Positions 1 to 7,971 of a DNA stretch of 64,000 bases are shown one piece after another (position 1 is the first letter of the stretch; each line of letters starts with the position of its first letter). The translations under genes were made by a program, and so were the position numbers. The DNA comes from Flavobacteriales bacterium UBA7468. GTDB taxonomy: Bacteria; Bacteroidota; Bacteroidia; Flavobacteriales_D; Crocinitomicaceae. Location of the stretch: contig DLPC01000007.1 in the NCBI GenBank assembly GCA_002478565.1, positions 1-64,000 on the forward strand, given 5' to 3'. The notes beneath the pieces are model-generated. The model was not told the DNA's origin. It did not search any database and saw only the letters and a program-made list of their open reading frames with translations.

Positions 1-24
1 TGAGAAAATCAAACGCTCTCCAAG

Positions 25-55
25 AAAAAGGGGCCGCTTGCGCGGCCCCTTTTTT
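25..55. terminator. Bidirectional intrinsic terminator
   Basis: A perfect 9-bp GC-rich stem (arms 29-37 and 42-50, loop TTGC) is flanked by five A on the left and six T on the right, so it can work on both strands. It would end an unseen rightward gene left of the window and the leftward VWD-domain gene that stops at 73. Confidence 0.9.
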
Positions 56-72
56 ATTTCTAAAATTCTCGG

Positions 73-1764
73 TTAACCTTTGCCAGACTTCACGGTTGGT
101 GTAGCTGGTTTGGGCGCAGCTGGTGCTGGTGTACTTGGTTTTGGTGCTGCTGGTGCAGTTGCACTTGGTTTTGGTGCTGCTGGAGGAGGAGGTGGAGTAT
201 TCGTTCTTGCTGGTGCAGTTGCACTTGGTTTAGGAGCCGGAGTCGGTGTACTTGTTCTTGACGGAGCCGGCGAAGGAACACTTGGTCTTGGCTCTCTTTG
301 AGGAGTTGGAGTTGGTCGCGGAGCCGGACTTACCTCAGGCGTTCGAGGCGTTCTGGTAACCGTTGGTTCTTTAGCTTGGAAAGGTTTGTTTTCTTTGCTC
401 TCAACAGTTGGCTTGCTTGGTGTGCTTGAAGGCTTACCAGATATAGTTTCAGGTCTGTTTGGGTATTTACCTTCAGAGAAAGAATGCTCGTTATTGTTTA
501 AGGCTGGTCGCGGTACTTTATTCAATACAGTTGTTCCGGGTGTAGGGATATTTGGTGTTGGTGGAACATTAGGTGCAATATTTAAATAGCCTTGATCGAA
601 AATACAGCCTCCCATTTCATCTGCCGGTACTCCCATTTGCAAACAGCGTTGACGTGCGTTTTCACGGTTTTGGGGATTCATTTGACTCAAATTCATGTAC
701 ACACGAGGAAAACTGCGGTCTGTGAATGAAGCGGTACTCTTGCCAGGACCATAATCAAAGAGTGTATTGCGGTCTGTGAGACGCCAATCTTCTGCAAAAT
801 CTTTGGCCATGTATGCTTGAAATTCTTGTTCGGCTATTTGATTCATTTGATTGGCTTCACGACTATCAATTGCGTAAGCGGAGGCAATACTCAGCGCAGC
901 AATATTGTTGGGTCTTGGGGTATGCATACGCGTGTTGAAGTCGTCATCGGCAAATCCATTATTATTGCCTAAAAGACCTTCAAATTGATTGCGATCACAT
1001 TCAAAAATACCAACAGTAACATTCACAAATCCTCTTGAACCACTATTTCTGACATCAATAACGGTGGTTTCACCAGTAGGCCAAGCAATGGTATAATTTC
1101 TGCCGTCGAGGCGAATGACACCTCCATGTGGCAAATAATAAGATCTACCTTGTAACTGAATTGGCATCCCGTTGAGACGCAGCGGCATTTGCATCCCGTC
1201 TGGCTTGTCGGCAGCATAAAAGCAAAGTCGGTCACCTGCAACATTCATTGCAACCGCTTCGTTCAAGGAGAAGTTGACATCCTGGGCGCGTTGTCTAGTT
1301 TGTACTTCAAATGCGGCATTTTGAGATTTGGCTAGTACAAATTCACCTACAGTTTGAAAGGAATAAGACGCACGGTCGAAAGACTTGAGATGCGGATCTC
1401 CGTATGAACGACCATAGGTGCGTGAACAAAATGTACGCTCCAACATTGTGGAGAACAAAGGATACGCCCCTACATTGTTTCCGACCACCATGCTGTTTTC
1501 TTGCATGATTTGTCTGAGATCTTGGCGCTCCCGAAGCGGCATCATACTGAGCATTTCAAACGGCGTGAAATCCTCTGGAAAGGTTCTATCTGGAATTGCT
1601 TTGCGGTCTGCTAAGGCTTCAATAGATGCTGCCAACCATGGGCCACGGATGTCGTCCCAACGCTCCAGCTGTTCTTTGATAGGGGCAAAAGCAGCATTGT
1701 TGTTTTGGGCAAAATAGCTGTGAAATACAAAAAATGCACTCACGAGAAGTAGGTGTTTTTTCAT
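73..1764 (-). CDS. Secreted VWD-domain protein with proline-rich C-terminus
   Basis: 563 aa. A signal peptide (about residues 1-19, ending FHSYFAQ) predicts export. Residues about 120-280 look like a von Willebrand factor type D domain: it opens with GDPHLKSFD, runs through alternating beta-strand sequence and ends near GLLGNNNGFADDDF, close to the usual VWD LGNYNG signature. The last 160 residues are low complexity, rich in Pro, Ala, Thr and Ser, with APKPSATAPA-like repeats. The extreme C-terminus (TVKSGKG) is not a T9SS sorting domain, so surface location by that route is not supported. VWD domains elsewhere occur in adhesive or extracellular proteins; the function here is unknown. It lies 45 bp downstream of a response regulator on the same strand and could be co-transcribed with it. 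Confidence 0.8.
   Translation of the reverse strand: MKKHLLLVSAFFVFHSYFAQNNNAAFAPIKEQLERWDDIRGPWLAASIEALADRKAIPDRTFPEDFTPFEMLSMMPLRERQDLRQIMQENSMVVGNNVGAYPLFSTMLERTFCSRTYGRSYGDPHLKSFDRASYSFQTVGEFVLAKSQNAAFEVQTRQRAQDVNFSLNEAVAMNVAGDRLCFYAADKPDGMQMPLRLNGMPIQLQGRSYYLPHGGVIRLDGRNYTIAWPTGETTVIDVRNSGSRGFVNVTVGIFECDRNQFEGLLGNNNGFADDDFNTRMHTPRPNNIAALSIASAYAIDSREANQMNQIAEQEFQAYMAKDFAEDWRLTDRNTLFDYGPGKSTASFTDRSFPRVYMNLSQMNPQNRENARQRCLQMGVPADEMGGCIFDQGYLNIAPNVPPTPNIPTPGTTVLNKVPRPALNNNEHSFSEGKYPNRPETISGKPSSTPSKPTVESKENKPFQAKEPTVTRTPRTPEVSPAPRPTPTPQREPRPSVPSPAPSRTSTPTPAPKPSATAPARTNTPPPPPAAPKPSATAPAAPKPSTPAPAAPKPATPTVKSGKG
149..231. repeat. Direct repeat in the proline-rich coding tail
   Basis: A 23-nt unit (GCTGGTGCAGTTGCACTTGG plus TTT) is present at 149-171 and again at 209-231, within a broader 100-260 tract of degenerate GGTGCTGCTGGTGCAG-type units. 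It encodes the KPSATAPA repeats of the VWD protein. Near-identical copies suggest recent unit duplication and possible length variation between strains. Confidence 0.75.
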
Positions 1765-1809
1765 GGTAAAAATATTTGTATGAAGTGCTTTACAAGATTC
1801 AGGCCAAAG

Positions 1810-2481
1810 TCATTCATTGAACTTATAGCCAATTCCTTTGATGGTCGAAATGTAGTCGTCACCGATTTTTTCTCTGAGCTTTCGGATGTGTACGTCGATG
1901 GTGCGGTCTCCGACGATGATGTCTGTGCCCCATACCTTTTCAAGAATTTGATCGCGCTTGAAAACAAAATTAGGGCGCGAAGCCAATAGTGCCAAAAGTT
2001 CAAATTCTTTGCGTGGCAAATGGATTTGCTGCCCATCCATTTCGAGTAAATATTTTTCTCTATTGATATGAAACTTAGGCCCTGCTTCTGGAGCTGGCTT
2101 GCTGACTTTACCTCTTCTAAGCATGGCCTGAATGCGCGATAACAATACTTTTGTTTTGATAGGCTTGGCAATGTAGTCGTCGGCACCTGCATCTAGACCC
2201 GCTATTTGACTGTAATCTTCGTTACGGGCGGTTAAAAAGCAAATAATGATGTCTTGATTAATTGGGTCTGCTTTGATGCGCTCACAAACTTCGATTCCGT
2301 CAAGTTGGGGCATCATGACATCAAGTAAAATAAGCTGAGGTTTTTGATGCTCAATAAAATCTAGGCATTCTTTGCCATTTGCGACTGCGCTTACTTGATA
2401 ACCTTCCTTTTCGAGGTTATAGGTAAGTAGCATACGGATGTCCTCTTCGTCGTCGACAATTAATATGTGCGTTTCATTCAT
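1810..2481 (-). CDS. OmpR/PhoB-family response regulator
   Basis: 223 aa. An N-terminal receiver domain (about residues 5-118) has acidic residues D10-D11, phospho-acceptor D54 in LILLDVMMP, T84 and K106 in IAKPIK, so it looks phosphorylatable. A C-terminal winged-helix DNA-binding domain (about 128-222) ends in VGDRTIDVHIRKLREKIGDD and ISTIKGIGYKF, typical of OmpR/PhoB proteins. Its role is to switch transcription on or off after phosphorylation by a histidine kinase. No kinase gene lies on either side, so the partner is unknown. It is transcribed away from a second OmpR-type regulator across a 184-bp gap. The start ATG at 2481 is the only good one. Confidence 0.92.
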   Translation of the reverse strand: MNETHILIVDDEEDIRMLLTYNLEKEGYQVSAVANGKECLDFIEHQKPQLILLDVMMPQLDGIEVCERIKADPINQDIIICFLTARNEDYSQIAGLDAGADDYIAKPIKTKVLLSRIQAMLRRGKVSKPAPEAGPKFHINREKYLLEMDGQQIHLPRKEFELLALLASRPNFVFKRDQILEKVWGTDIIVGDRTIDVHIRKLREKIGDDYISTIKGIGYKFNE

Positions 2482-2581
2482 CGGAATAAAGGTAAGGAAT
2501 ATGAAGGAGGGGTTGAAGATCTGTGAATAATTTTTATGAATTTTTTAACAAACGAAGCGTAACCAAATTAAAAAAAGCAAT

Positions 2582-2589
2582 TACCTTTG
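2582..2589 (+). promoter_or_regulatory. Putative -7 box (TAnnTTTG) of the second response regulator
   Basis: TACCTTTG matches the Bacteroidota -7 consensus TAnnTTTG. I see no convincing -33 TTTG at the expected distance. If used, it gives a leader of about 70 nt that includes the hairpin at 2620-2649. Confidence 0.45.
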
Positions 2590-2619
2590 TTGAACTAGTA
2601 GTAGGTTTAGGTTAATGGT

Positions 2620-2649
2620 CAGGAGCTTTGGTTTACACCAAGGCTCTTG
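2620..2649 (+). other. Stem-loop in response-regulator leader
   Basis: A 13-bp stem (arms 2620-2632 and 2637-2649, two G-U pairs, loop TTAC) lies 16 nt upstream of the ATG at 2666. The innermost ten pairs are GAGCTTTGGT against ACCAAGGCTC. The following sequence has only a four-T run, so it is a weak terminator at best. It could be a leader structure or attenuator; that is inference. Confidence 0.55.
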
Positions 2650-2665
2650 GCTTTTATAGACGCTT

Positions 2666-3355
2666 ATGAAAATCAAAATACTCATGGTTGAAGACGATAT
2701 CAGTTTAGGTATCGTAGTCTCAGATCAACTCCGCTCTGATGGTTATACCGTTACGCTCTGTGAAAATGGCTCGGAGGCCTTGCGTCGTTTTCAAGAAGAA
2801 GCTTATCATCTCTGCATTTTAGATGTCATGCTTCCTGTCAAAGATGGCTTTACTTTAGCGCGTGACATCCGTAAACAGAATGCAGAAATACCCATTCTAT
2901 TCTTATCAGCAAGGTCCATGACCGAAGATAAGATTGAAGGGTTCAATGCTGGAGGTGATGATTACCTGACCAAACCATTTAGTGCTGAAGAATTGCAGCT
3001 GAGGGTCAAAGCCTTGCTTAAAAGAGTCAAACTGCAAGTAGAAAGTCCAGAGCAAAAAATCTTACAAATCGGAACCTATATTTTCGATACGGAAAATTTC
3101 ACTTTGAAATCACCAAGCCAACTCATAACGCTTACCAAAAAAGAAGCGATGATATTGCGCACGCTCTATAAATTCAAAAATCAACTCATTCCGCGCGATG
3201 TAATTTTGAATTCAGTTTGGGGTCAAGACGACTATTTTGTGGGCCGAAGCCTTGATGTTTTCATTACCAAACTGCGCAAATACCTCAAAGAAGACCCAAG
3301 TATTCAAATCACGAATGTACACGGAGTTGGATTCAAATTTGAATGTCAAGAATGA
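2666..3355 (+). CDS. OmpR-family response regulator (RprY-like)
   Basis: 229 aa. The receiver domain carries E9-D10-D11, phospho-acceptor D53 in CILDVMLP, S81 and K103 in LTKPFS. The C-terminal winged helix contains LTKKEAMILRTL, VGRSLDVFITKLRKYLK and the ending VHGVGFKF. The overall pattern, including DGFTLA after the phosphorylation site and SLDVFITKLRK in the recognition region, resembles Bacteroidota RprY regulators, which pair with an RprX kinase. No kinase is next to it. The stop codon overlaps the tsaB start (ATGA at 3352-3355), so the two genes are probably translated from one mRNA. A promoter box and a leader stem-loop lie upstream. Confidence 0.92.
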   Translation: MKIKILMVEDDISLGIVVSDQLRSDGYTVTLCENGSEALRRFQEEAYHLCILDVMLPVKDGFTLARDIRKQNAEIPILFLSARSMTEDKIEGFNAGGDDYLTKPFSAEELQLRVKALLKRVKLQVESPEQKILQIGTYIFDTENFTLKSPSQLITLTKKEAMILRTLYKFKNQLIPRDVILNSVWGQDDYFVGRSLDVFITKLRKYLKEDPSIQITNVHGVGFKFECQE

Positions 3356-4020
3356 GTGTATTCCTACTTCACCTCGAGACAAGCACTAAAATTTGCAGTG
3401 TGGCAATCTCTAAAGACGGGGTCGTGCTCGACTACCTCGATCGCACAGGAGACGGTTTTATCCATGGTGAACAACTAACACTCATGATAGAGGAGTTACT
3501 TGAAAAACAGCAGTTCAAACTCCATGATCTCCATGCAATAAGCTACAGTTCAGGCCCTGGCTCCTACACCGGTTTGCGCATCGGTTTGTCTACCGCCAAA
3601 GGCTTGTGTTTTGCAATGCAAATTCCGTTAATCGCCATTCCTACCCATCAAAGTTTGTATCAAATTGGGAAGTTAAACGCAAGCCCCAAGCATTCAGCTA
3701 TTGTGTGCTTATTAGACGCTCGCCGGATGGAAGTGTATTTCGAAGCATTTGATCAGTATGGGCATACACTAGCACCGTTATCTTGTCAAATTATCGAAGC
3801 GCAATCTTTAAAAACGTATTTGCCTTGTGTGGTAGTTGGTGATGCCAACGAAAAGGTCGCCACCCTCATTACTGATCCGGAAGTCCTCTATGTGAATGAT
3901 CTGCTATCTGCCCAATACCAGGCCAAATTCGCATTTGAAAAATTCCAAAAACAACAATTTGAGGATTTAGCATACTGCGGCCCTATCTACCTGAAGGGTG
4001 CCAACGGTGTTTTACTCTGA
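3352..4020 (+). CDS. tsaB: tRNA threonylcarbamoyladenosine biosynthesis protein TsaB
   Basis: 222 aa from ATG 3352; an in-frame ATG at 3343 would add three residues. I prefer 3352 because it gives the standard ATGA overlap with the response regulator and starts MSVFLLHLETST, like known TsaB proteins. TsaB is the inactive partner of TsaD in forming t6A37 on ANN-decoding tRNAs. It has the ASKHA-type N-terminal fold with the conserved SSGPGSYTGLRIGLSTAKGL segment (residues about 65-85). It ends tail to tail with the M23 peptidase, overlapping it by 9 bp. Confidence 0.93.
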   Translation: MSVFLLHLETSTKICSVAISKDGVVLDYLDRTGDGFIHGEQLTLMIEELLEKQQFKLHDLHAISYSSGPGSYTGLRIGLSTAKGLCFAMQIPLIAIPTHQSLYQIGKLNASPKHSAIVCLLDARRMEVYFEAFDQYGHTLAPLSCQIIEAQSLKTYLPCVVVGDANEKVATLITDPEVLYVNDLLSAQYQAKFAFEKFQKQQFEDLAYCGPIYLKGANGVLL

Positions 4021-5697
4021 GGGGGAAACAATTTGATTTTCCGTTTCGCGCGCCGCCGGGACTACCCATTCTTTTTTGGTTTCATTACCAACAGCATCTT
4101 TAACAAACAAGACCAAGACTTCATTTTCCTGAAAAGGAACTTTGAATTGGGTACTGATTTGCTTGGTTTTGGCATCGTAATAAGCAGGCACCCAATTTCC
4201 GTTTTGATAACAAGCATAATATGCCATGCCTGAAAAATCATCACTCACGGACCAATAGAATTTTCCAGAACTTGTCGAATCCAGCTTATTATTTGGATTC
4301 TCTTTGATAACGGGCGGTATCAAATCTTGGCGCAAGCCCCAAGTGCCCAAAGTTTTGGTCGTGGCCGTTAATTTACCTTGCTCTAATTTACCCGCAAGCG
4401 CAGCGCCATTCATGGTTATACAATATTTCTGTGCTTGTGTGTCGCTTGAAAATTGATACGAAATTTGAAGTGGCTTTTGAATAATGGTTTGTTTGTTTCC
4501 GATTGTTTTGGCCTGAAAATTCAACTTTTTTAGTACTGGTTCATAAAATGTAAAGGAATCGATATGAAGCGACCAAGCGCCTTGTTGATAATCGTAGGCT
4601 GCGTAAGGTAACCAATGAGTTTGTGTGCTGAAAAAAGGTTGGTATGCTGTCTTATCATGTGGATTTGAAATCAACAATGAATGAAGGGTCTCATTGCCGT
4701 TGATGTCGCGTAGCATGATTTGTATTTGAAGAATATCCTTTGCCCCTATTTGGAATGAACCATTACCGTCATAGGCATAGATGGTCAGTGGGTTGTCATT
4801 GGACTTGAATAATTTTTGAAATTTTCTTTTGGACGTTTGTGCGTAAGCTGCGTCATGATGAATATTGATATACCTGGAATCTTCAAAATCTATTTCGTCA
4901 AACTCAAATGCAACATGCTCATTTTTAGAGCTAAAGGCTTCTGCAGAGAACAAACCATAACTGCGGCCCCCTGCCGAAAAATAATCGGTAACTTCCAAAG
5001 CGATTCCTAATTTGGAACCTTGACCAAGAAATCCTGCTGGCAAAACAACCTTGTGTACCTTTTGGGTCAGTACAACATTTAGCACTTTTCCTGGAATGGT
5101 ATAACCACAAGAATCTACGGCATATACACGCATTCCTTGAAGCAGTGGCGGGGCTTGATCTGAAACTGAAAAACCGTGTAAGAATGGATTAAGCGCATGT
5201 TCAGTTTTTGTATCTCGAAGTTCAAAATGTAAATGTGGGCCTGTGGAACCACCCGTATTTCCAGAAAATGCAATCTGTTCGCCGCGCACTACAGGTAGAA
5301 AATCAGCCGGAAGAATTAAATCGAGCTCATTTTGCTGGCGCACCCGAGAACTATCGAGATAAACCTGTTGAATGCGCTCCGCAAAGCGAGTGCAATGGGC
5401 ATACACGGTAGTAAAACCATTTGGATGCTGCACATAAAGCACCCAACCATAACCAACCGACGAAACGCGGATACGCGATACAAAACCTGCCTCACAGGCA
5501 TAGATGGGTAAATTGATTTTGCCACCGGTGCGCACATCAATGCCCATGTGAAAATGATTGGGGCGTAAATCGCCAAAACCTGCGCTGAGTTCAACAGGAG
5601 CTTCCATTGGAAGCGCCCAATTACCTTGAACAGTTAAATACTGCGCCAATAAGTTGCATGAAAAAATAAAAGTGAAAGACAAAAACAAAAAGCGCAT
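4012..5697 (-). CDS. Exported M23 (LytM-type) metallopeptidase
   Basis: 561 aa from ATG 5697; the frame extends to a TTG at 5703, but the ATG gives a clean signal peptide (MRFLFLSFTFIFSCNLLAQ). The catalytic M23 domain is unusually N-terminal (residues about 35-175), with zinc ligands in HMGID (HxxxD) and GPHLHFELRD (HxH), so it appears active. The long C-terminal half is beta-rich and ends with Ig-like sequence (DDFSGMAYYACYQNGNW); I do not recognise a named domain there. M23 peptidases cut peptidoglycan cross-links or peptide bridges, so a cell-wall role in the periplasm is likely. The same layout is common in Bacteroidota. It overlaps tsaB by 9 bp at the 3' ends. Confidence 0.9.
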   Translation of the reverse strand: MRFLFLSFTFIFSCNLLAQYLTVQGNWALPMEAPVELSAGFGDLRPNHFHMGIDVRTGGKINLPIYACEAGFVSRIRVSSVGYGWVLYVQHPNGFTTVYAHCTRFAERIQQVYLDSSRVRQQNELDLILPADFLPVVRGEQIAFSGNTGGSTGPHLHFELRDTKTEHALNPFLHGFSVSDQAPPLLQGMRVYAVDSCGYTIPGKVLNVVLTQKVHKVVLPAGFLGQGSKLGIALEVTDYFSAGGRSYGLFSAEAFSSKNEHVAFEFDEIDFEDSRYINIHHDAAYAQTSKRKFQKLFKSNDNPLTIYAYDGNGSFQIGAKDILQIQIMLRDINGNETLHSLLISNPHDKTAYQPFFSTQTHWLPYAAYDYQQGAWSLHIDSFTFYEPVLKKLNFQAKTIGNKQTIIQKPLQISYQFSSDTQAQKYCITMNGAALAGKLEQGKLTATTKTLGTWGLRQDLIPPVIKENPNNKLDSTSSGKFYWSVSDDFSGMAYYACYQNGNWVPAYYDAKTKQISTQFKVPFQENEVLVLFVKDAVGNETKKEWVVPAARETENQIVSPSE

Positions 5698-5739
5698 GTA
5701 CAAAGCTAATCAAGAAAAAAAACAAAATCCTTGACTGAT

Positions 5740-5773
5740 TTTGTAGGATGTAAACGAATGCTTGTTAACTTTG
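5740..5773 (+). promoter_or_regulatory. Putative Bacteroidota promoter for the zapA operon
   Basis: TTTG at 5740-5743 and TAACTTTG at 5766-5773 are separated by 22 nt. This fits the -33 TTTG / -7 TAnnTTTG consensus of the primary sigma factor in Bacteroidota. The start codon at 5793 is 19 nt downstream of the -7 box. Confidence 0.65.
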
Positions 5774-5792
5774 TGAAAAGTCACCGCTTAAC

Positions 5793-6107
5793 ATGACTGA
5801 AAATCTAACAAATCTCATTTCTGATATCCGCAGCCGCAGCCTAGAACTGGCGGGGCGTTTGCATACTGAACGTGCACAACACGAGGTTTTGCAAGGTGAA
5901 ATCAACCGCATCAACGAACAGCTCAAAGCTGAGCAAGCATTAGTGATGCAACTCCAACAAGAGATTGACAGACTGACAGACGCATTGGCGGAGGCTCAAA
6001 ACAAAGTTGTGGAAATCCCAGTAGCACCCAAGGGTCGCAACGCTGAGGAAATTAACGCACTCGTGAAAGAAATTGAATTCTGCATAGAAAAGCTTAAACA
6101 AGCCTAA
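5793..6107 (+). CDS. Small coiled-coil protein upstream of ZapA
   Basis: 104 aa with no signal peptide. Residues about 15-70 form a heptad-rich, Glu/Gln/Leu coiled coil (GEINRINEQLKAEQALVMQL), followed by a charged tail with a second helix (EEINALVKEIEFCIEKLKQA). I do not recognise a named family. Its stop overlaps the zapA ATG (TAATG at 6105-6109), so the two are almost certainly co-translated. Given the pairing with ZapA, a role in cell division or as a structural adaptor is plausible, in the way that small coiled-coil partners such as ZapB act elsewhere, but homology to ZapB is not shown. Confidence 0.8.
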   Translation: MTENLTNLISDIRSRSLELAGRLHTERAQHEVLQGEINRINEQLKAEQALVMQLQQEIDRLTDALAEAQNKVVEIPVAPKGRNAEEINALVKEIEFCIEKLKQA

Positions 6108-6397
6108 TGAGTAAAGTTGCCCTTAAAATCAATATCGCCGGCCGGACCTACCCTTTAAATGTTCCGGAATCCGAAGCGCCTGCCGTTTCCAAAGCAGCTG
6201 CCGATATCAATAAAGCAATTGATTTACTAAGAAAAAACTATGCCGTCAATGATAACCAAGACTTGTTAGCGATGTCTGCCCTTCAATTGCTTACCAAAGC
6301 ACAGGCAGAAGCAAAACCAACGGTTCTAGGACCTGATTATTCAGACCTTGAAGCCGCCCTGGAAGCACTCAGACAAGACTTGAACGACATTCAATAA
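6107..6397 (+). CDS. zapA: Cell division protein ZapA
   Basis: 96 aa. The N-terminus (KVALKINIAGRTYPLNVPES) and the following DINKAIDLLRKNY and DLLAMSALQLLTKAQAE match ZapA, a small FtsZ-ring stabiliser with a globular head and a C-terminal coiled coil that tetramerises. It is cytoplasmic and acts at midcell. The gene overlaps the upstream coiled-coil gene and lies 39 bp before rny, so all three probably share the promoter at 5740-5773. Confidence 0.9.
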   Translation: MSKVALKINIAGRTYPLNVPESEAPAVSKAAADINKAIDLLRKNYAVNDNQDLLAMSALQLLTKAQAEAKPTVLGPDYSDLEAALEALRQDLNDIQ

Positions 6398-6436
6398 TTC
6401 TGCACCCGTGAGTCCACAACTACAAACAAGAGTAGT

Positions 6437-7966
6437 ATGGATATATTATGGTTATTAATCGGAGCACTTGGAGGTGGTGGCGCAACGTTTGTCCTCCAAA
6501 AAAGCGTGCTCAAAAAAGATGCTGAGCGCATCATAAAAGAAGCCGAATCCAAGGCTGAAACCATCCAAAAGGAGCGCGCACTTCAAGCTAAAGAACGTTT
6601 CTTGAAGCAAAAAGAAGAGCACGAAGAGGCCATCAAAGAGCGCGAACGTCGCATGCAATCTAACGAGGACCGCTTCAGAACAAAAGAAAAAACGCTCAAT
6701 CAAAAACTAGAAGAAATTGGCCGAAAAGAGAAGGAACTCGAAAGCACTCAGGCCGACTACCAAACCAAGGCAACACACCTTGATACACGCATGCAAGAAC
6801 TCGACAAAATGCATCAAAAGCAAATTGCCGAACTTTCAAAAATAGCGCAACTTTCCCCTGAAGATGCCAAACAGCATCTCATGCAAGCGCTTACTGATGA
6901 AGCGCGTACTGCAGCCATGGCCACCATCAAAGAAATTACTGAAGAAGCCAAACTCAATGCCAACAAAGAGGCCCGCAAGATTGTCATTCAAAGTATCCAG
7001 CGTGTAGCCACTGAGCAAGCCATTGAAAACGCGGTTTCGGTCTTCAATATTGAATCTGATGAGGTCAAAGGCCGCATCATTGGTCGTGAAGGTCGTAACA
7101 TTCGTGCACTAGAGGCCGCCACAGGTGTTGAAATCATCGTAGATGACACCCCAGAAGCAATCATCCTTTCTTGCTTTGATCCCGTTCGCCGTGAGATTGC
7201 ACGCCTTAGCTTACACCAATTGGTTTCTGATGGCCGTATCCACCCTGCTCGTATTGAGGAAGTGGTTGCCAAAACCAGAAAACAACTCGATGAAGAAATC
7301 GCCGAAACTGGTCGCCGAACTTGTATCGACCTCGGAATTCACGGCCTACACCCAGAACTCATGCGCATGGTTGGCCGCATGAAATTCCGTTCATCTTATG
7401 GCCAAAACTTACTCCAACACTCCCGTGAAGTAGCAAACCTTTGTGCTATCATGGCGGCCGAACTCGGGCTCAATGTCAAATTAGCCAAAAGAGCTGGTCT
7501 ACTCCACGATATCGGTAAAGTTCCGGACGAAGAGCCAGAATTACCACACGCCATTCTCGGTATGAAAATCGCTGAAAAATATGGTGAAAAAGGCGATGTA
7601 CTCAACGCCATCGGAGCTCACCACGACGAAATCGAAATGACAACCCTTATTTCTCCGATTGTTCAAGTTTGTGATGCCATTTCTGGTGCACGCCCTGGTG
7701 CGCGCCGAGAAATTGTTGAAGCATATATCAAGCGCATCAAAGAACTCGAAAACCTTGCGCTTTCTTACGAAGGTGTAGGCAGCGCATACGCCATCCAAGC
7801 TGGTCGGGAGTTACGCGTTTTAGTGGAAGCCGAAAAAGTTTCTGACCAAAGAGCAGAAGAACTTTCGTTCACCATCTCACAAAAAATTCAAACCGAAATG
7901 ACCTACCCAGGTCAGGTCAAAGTAACCGTCATTCGCGAAAAACGCGCAGTGAGTTACGCCAAATAA
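6437..7966 (+). CDS. rny: Ribonuclease Y
   Basis: 509 aa, close to the usual length. Domains in order: N-terminal membrane anchor (ILWLLIGALGGGGATFVLQ), long charged coiled coil (about 25-170), KH RNA-binding domain with GRIIGREGRNIRALEAATG, then an HD domain with LLHDIGK and IGAHHDE, the metal-binding catalytic site. RNase Y is a membrane-bound endoribonuclease that starts mRNA decay. All catalytic landmarks are intact. It follows zapA by 39 bp and precedes the DAHP synthase gene by only 5 bp, so it sits in a rightward operon. Confidence 0.97.
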   Translation: MDILWLLIGALGGGGATFVLQKSVLKKDAERIIKEAESKAETIQKERALQAKERFLKQKEEHEEAIKERERRMQSNEDRFRTKEKTLNQKLEEIGRKEKELESTQADYQTKATHLDTRMQELDKMHQKQIAELSKIAQLSPEDAKQHLMQALTDEARTAAMATIKEITEEAKLNANKEARKIVIQSIQRVATEQAIENAVSVFNIESDEVKGRIIGREGRNIRALEAATGVEIIVDDTPEAIILSCFDPVRREIARLSLHQLVSDGRIHPARIEEVVAKTRKQLDEEIAETGRRTCIDLGIHGLHPELMRMVGRMKFRSSYGQNLLQHSREVANLCAIMAAELGLNVKLAKRAGLLHDIGKVPDEEPELPHAILGMKIAEKYGEKGDVLNAIGAHHDEIEMTTLISPIVQVCDAISGARPGARREIVEAYIKRIKELENLALSYEGVGSAYAIQAGRELRVLVEAEKVSDQRAEELSFTISQKIQTEMTYPGQVKVTVIREKRAVSYAK

Positions 7967-7971
7967 TTCGC

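Noticed and set aside
80..589. Open frames on the plus strand opposite the VWD-protein tail
   Set aside because: They are low-complexity mirror images of a repetitive proline-rich tail; codon use and composition are those of the opposite strand.
1753..2192. Overlapping frames around the first response regulator
   Set aside because: They are shadows of the real minus-strand response regulator, with no family motifs.
2482..2665. Separate small RNA gene between the response regulators
   Set aside because: The hairpin has only a four-T tail; a leader element is the simpler reading without RNA data.
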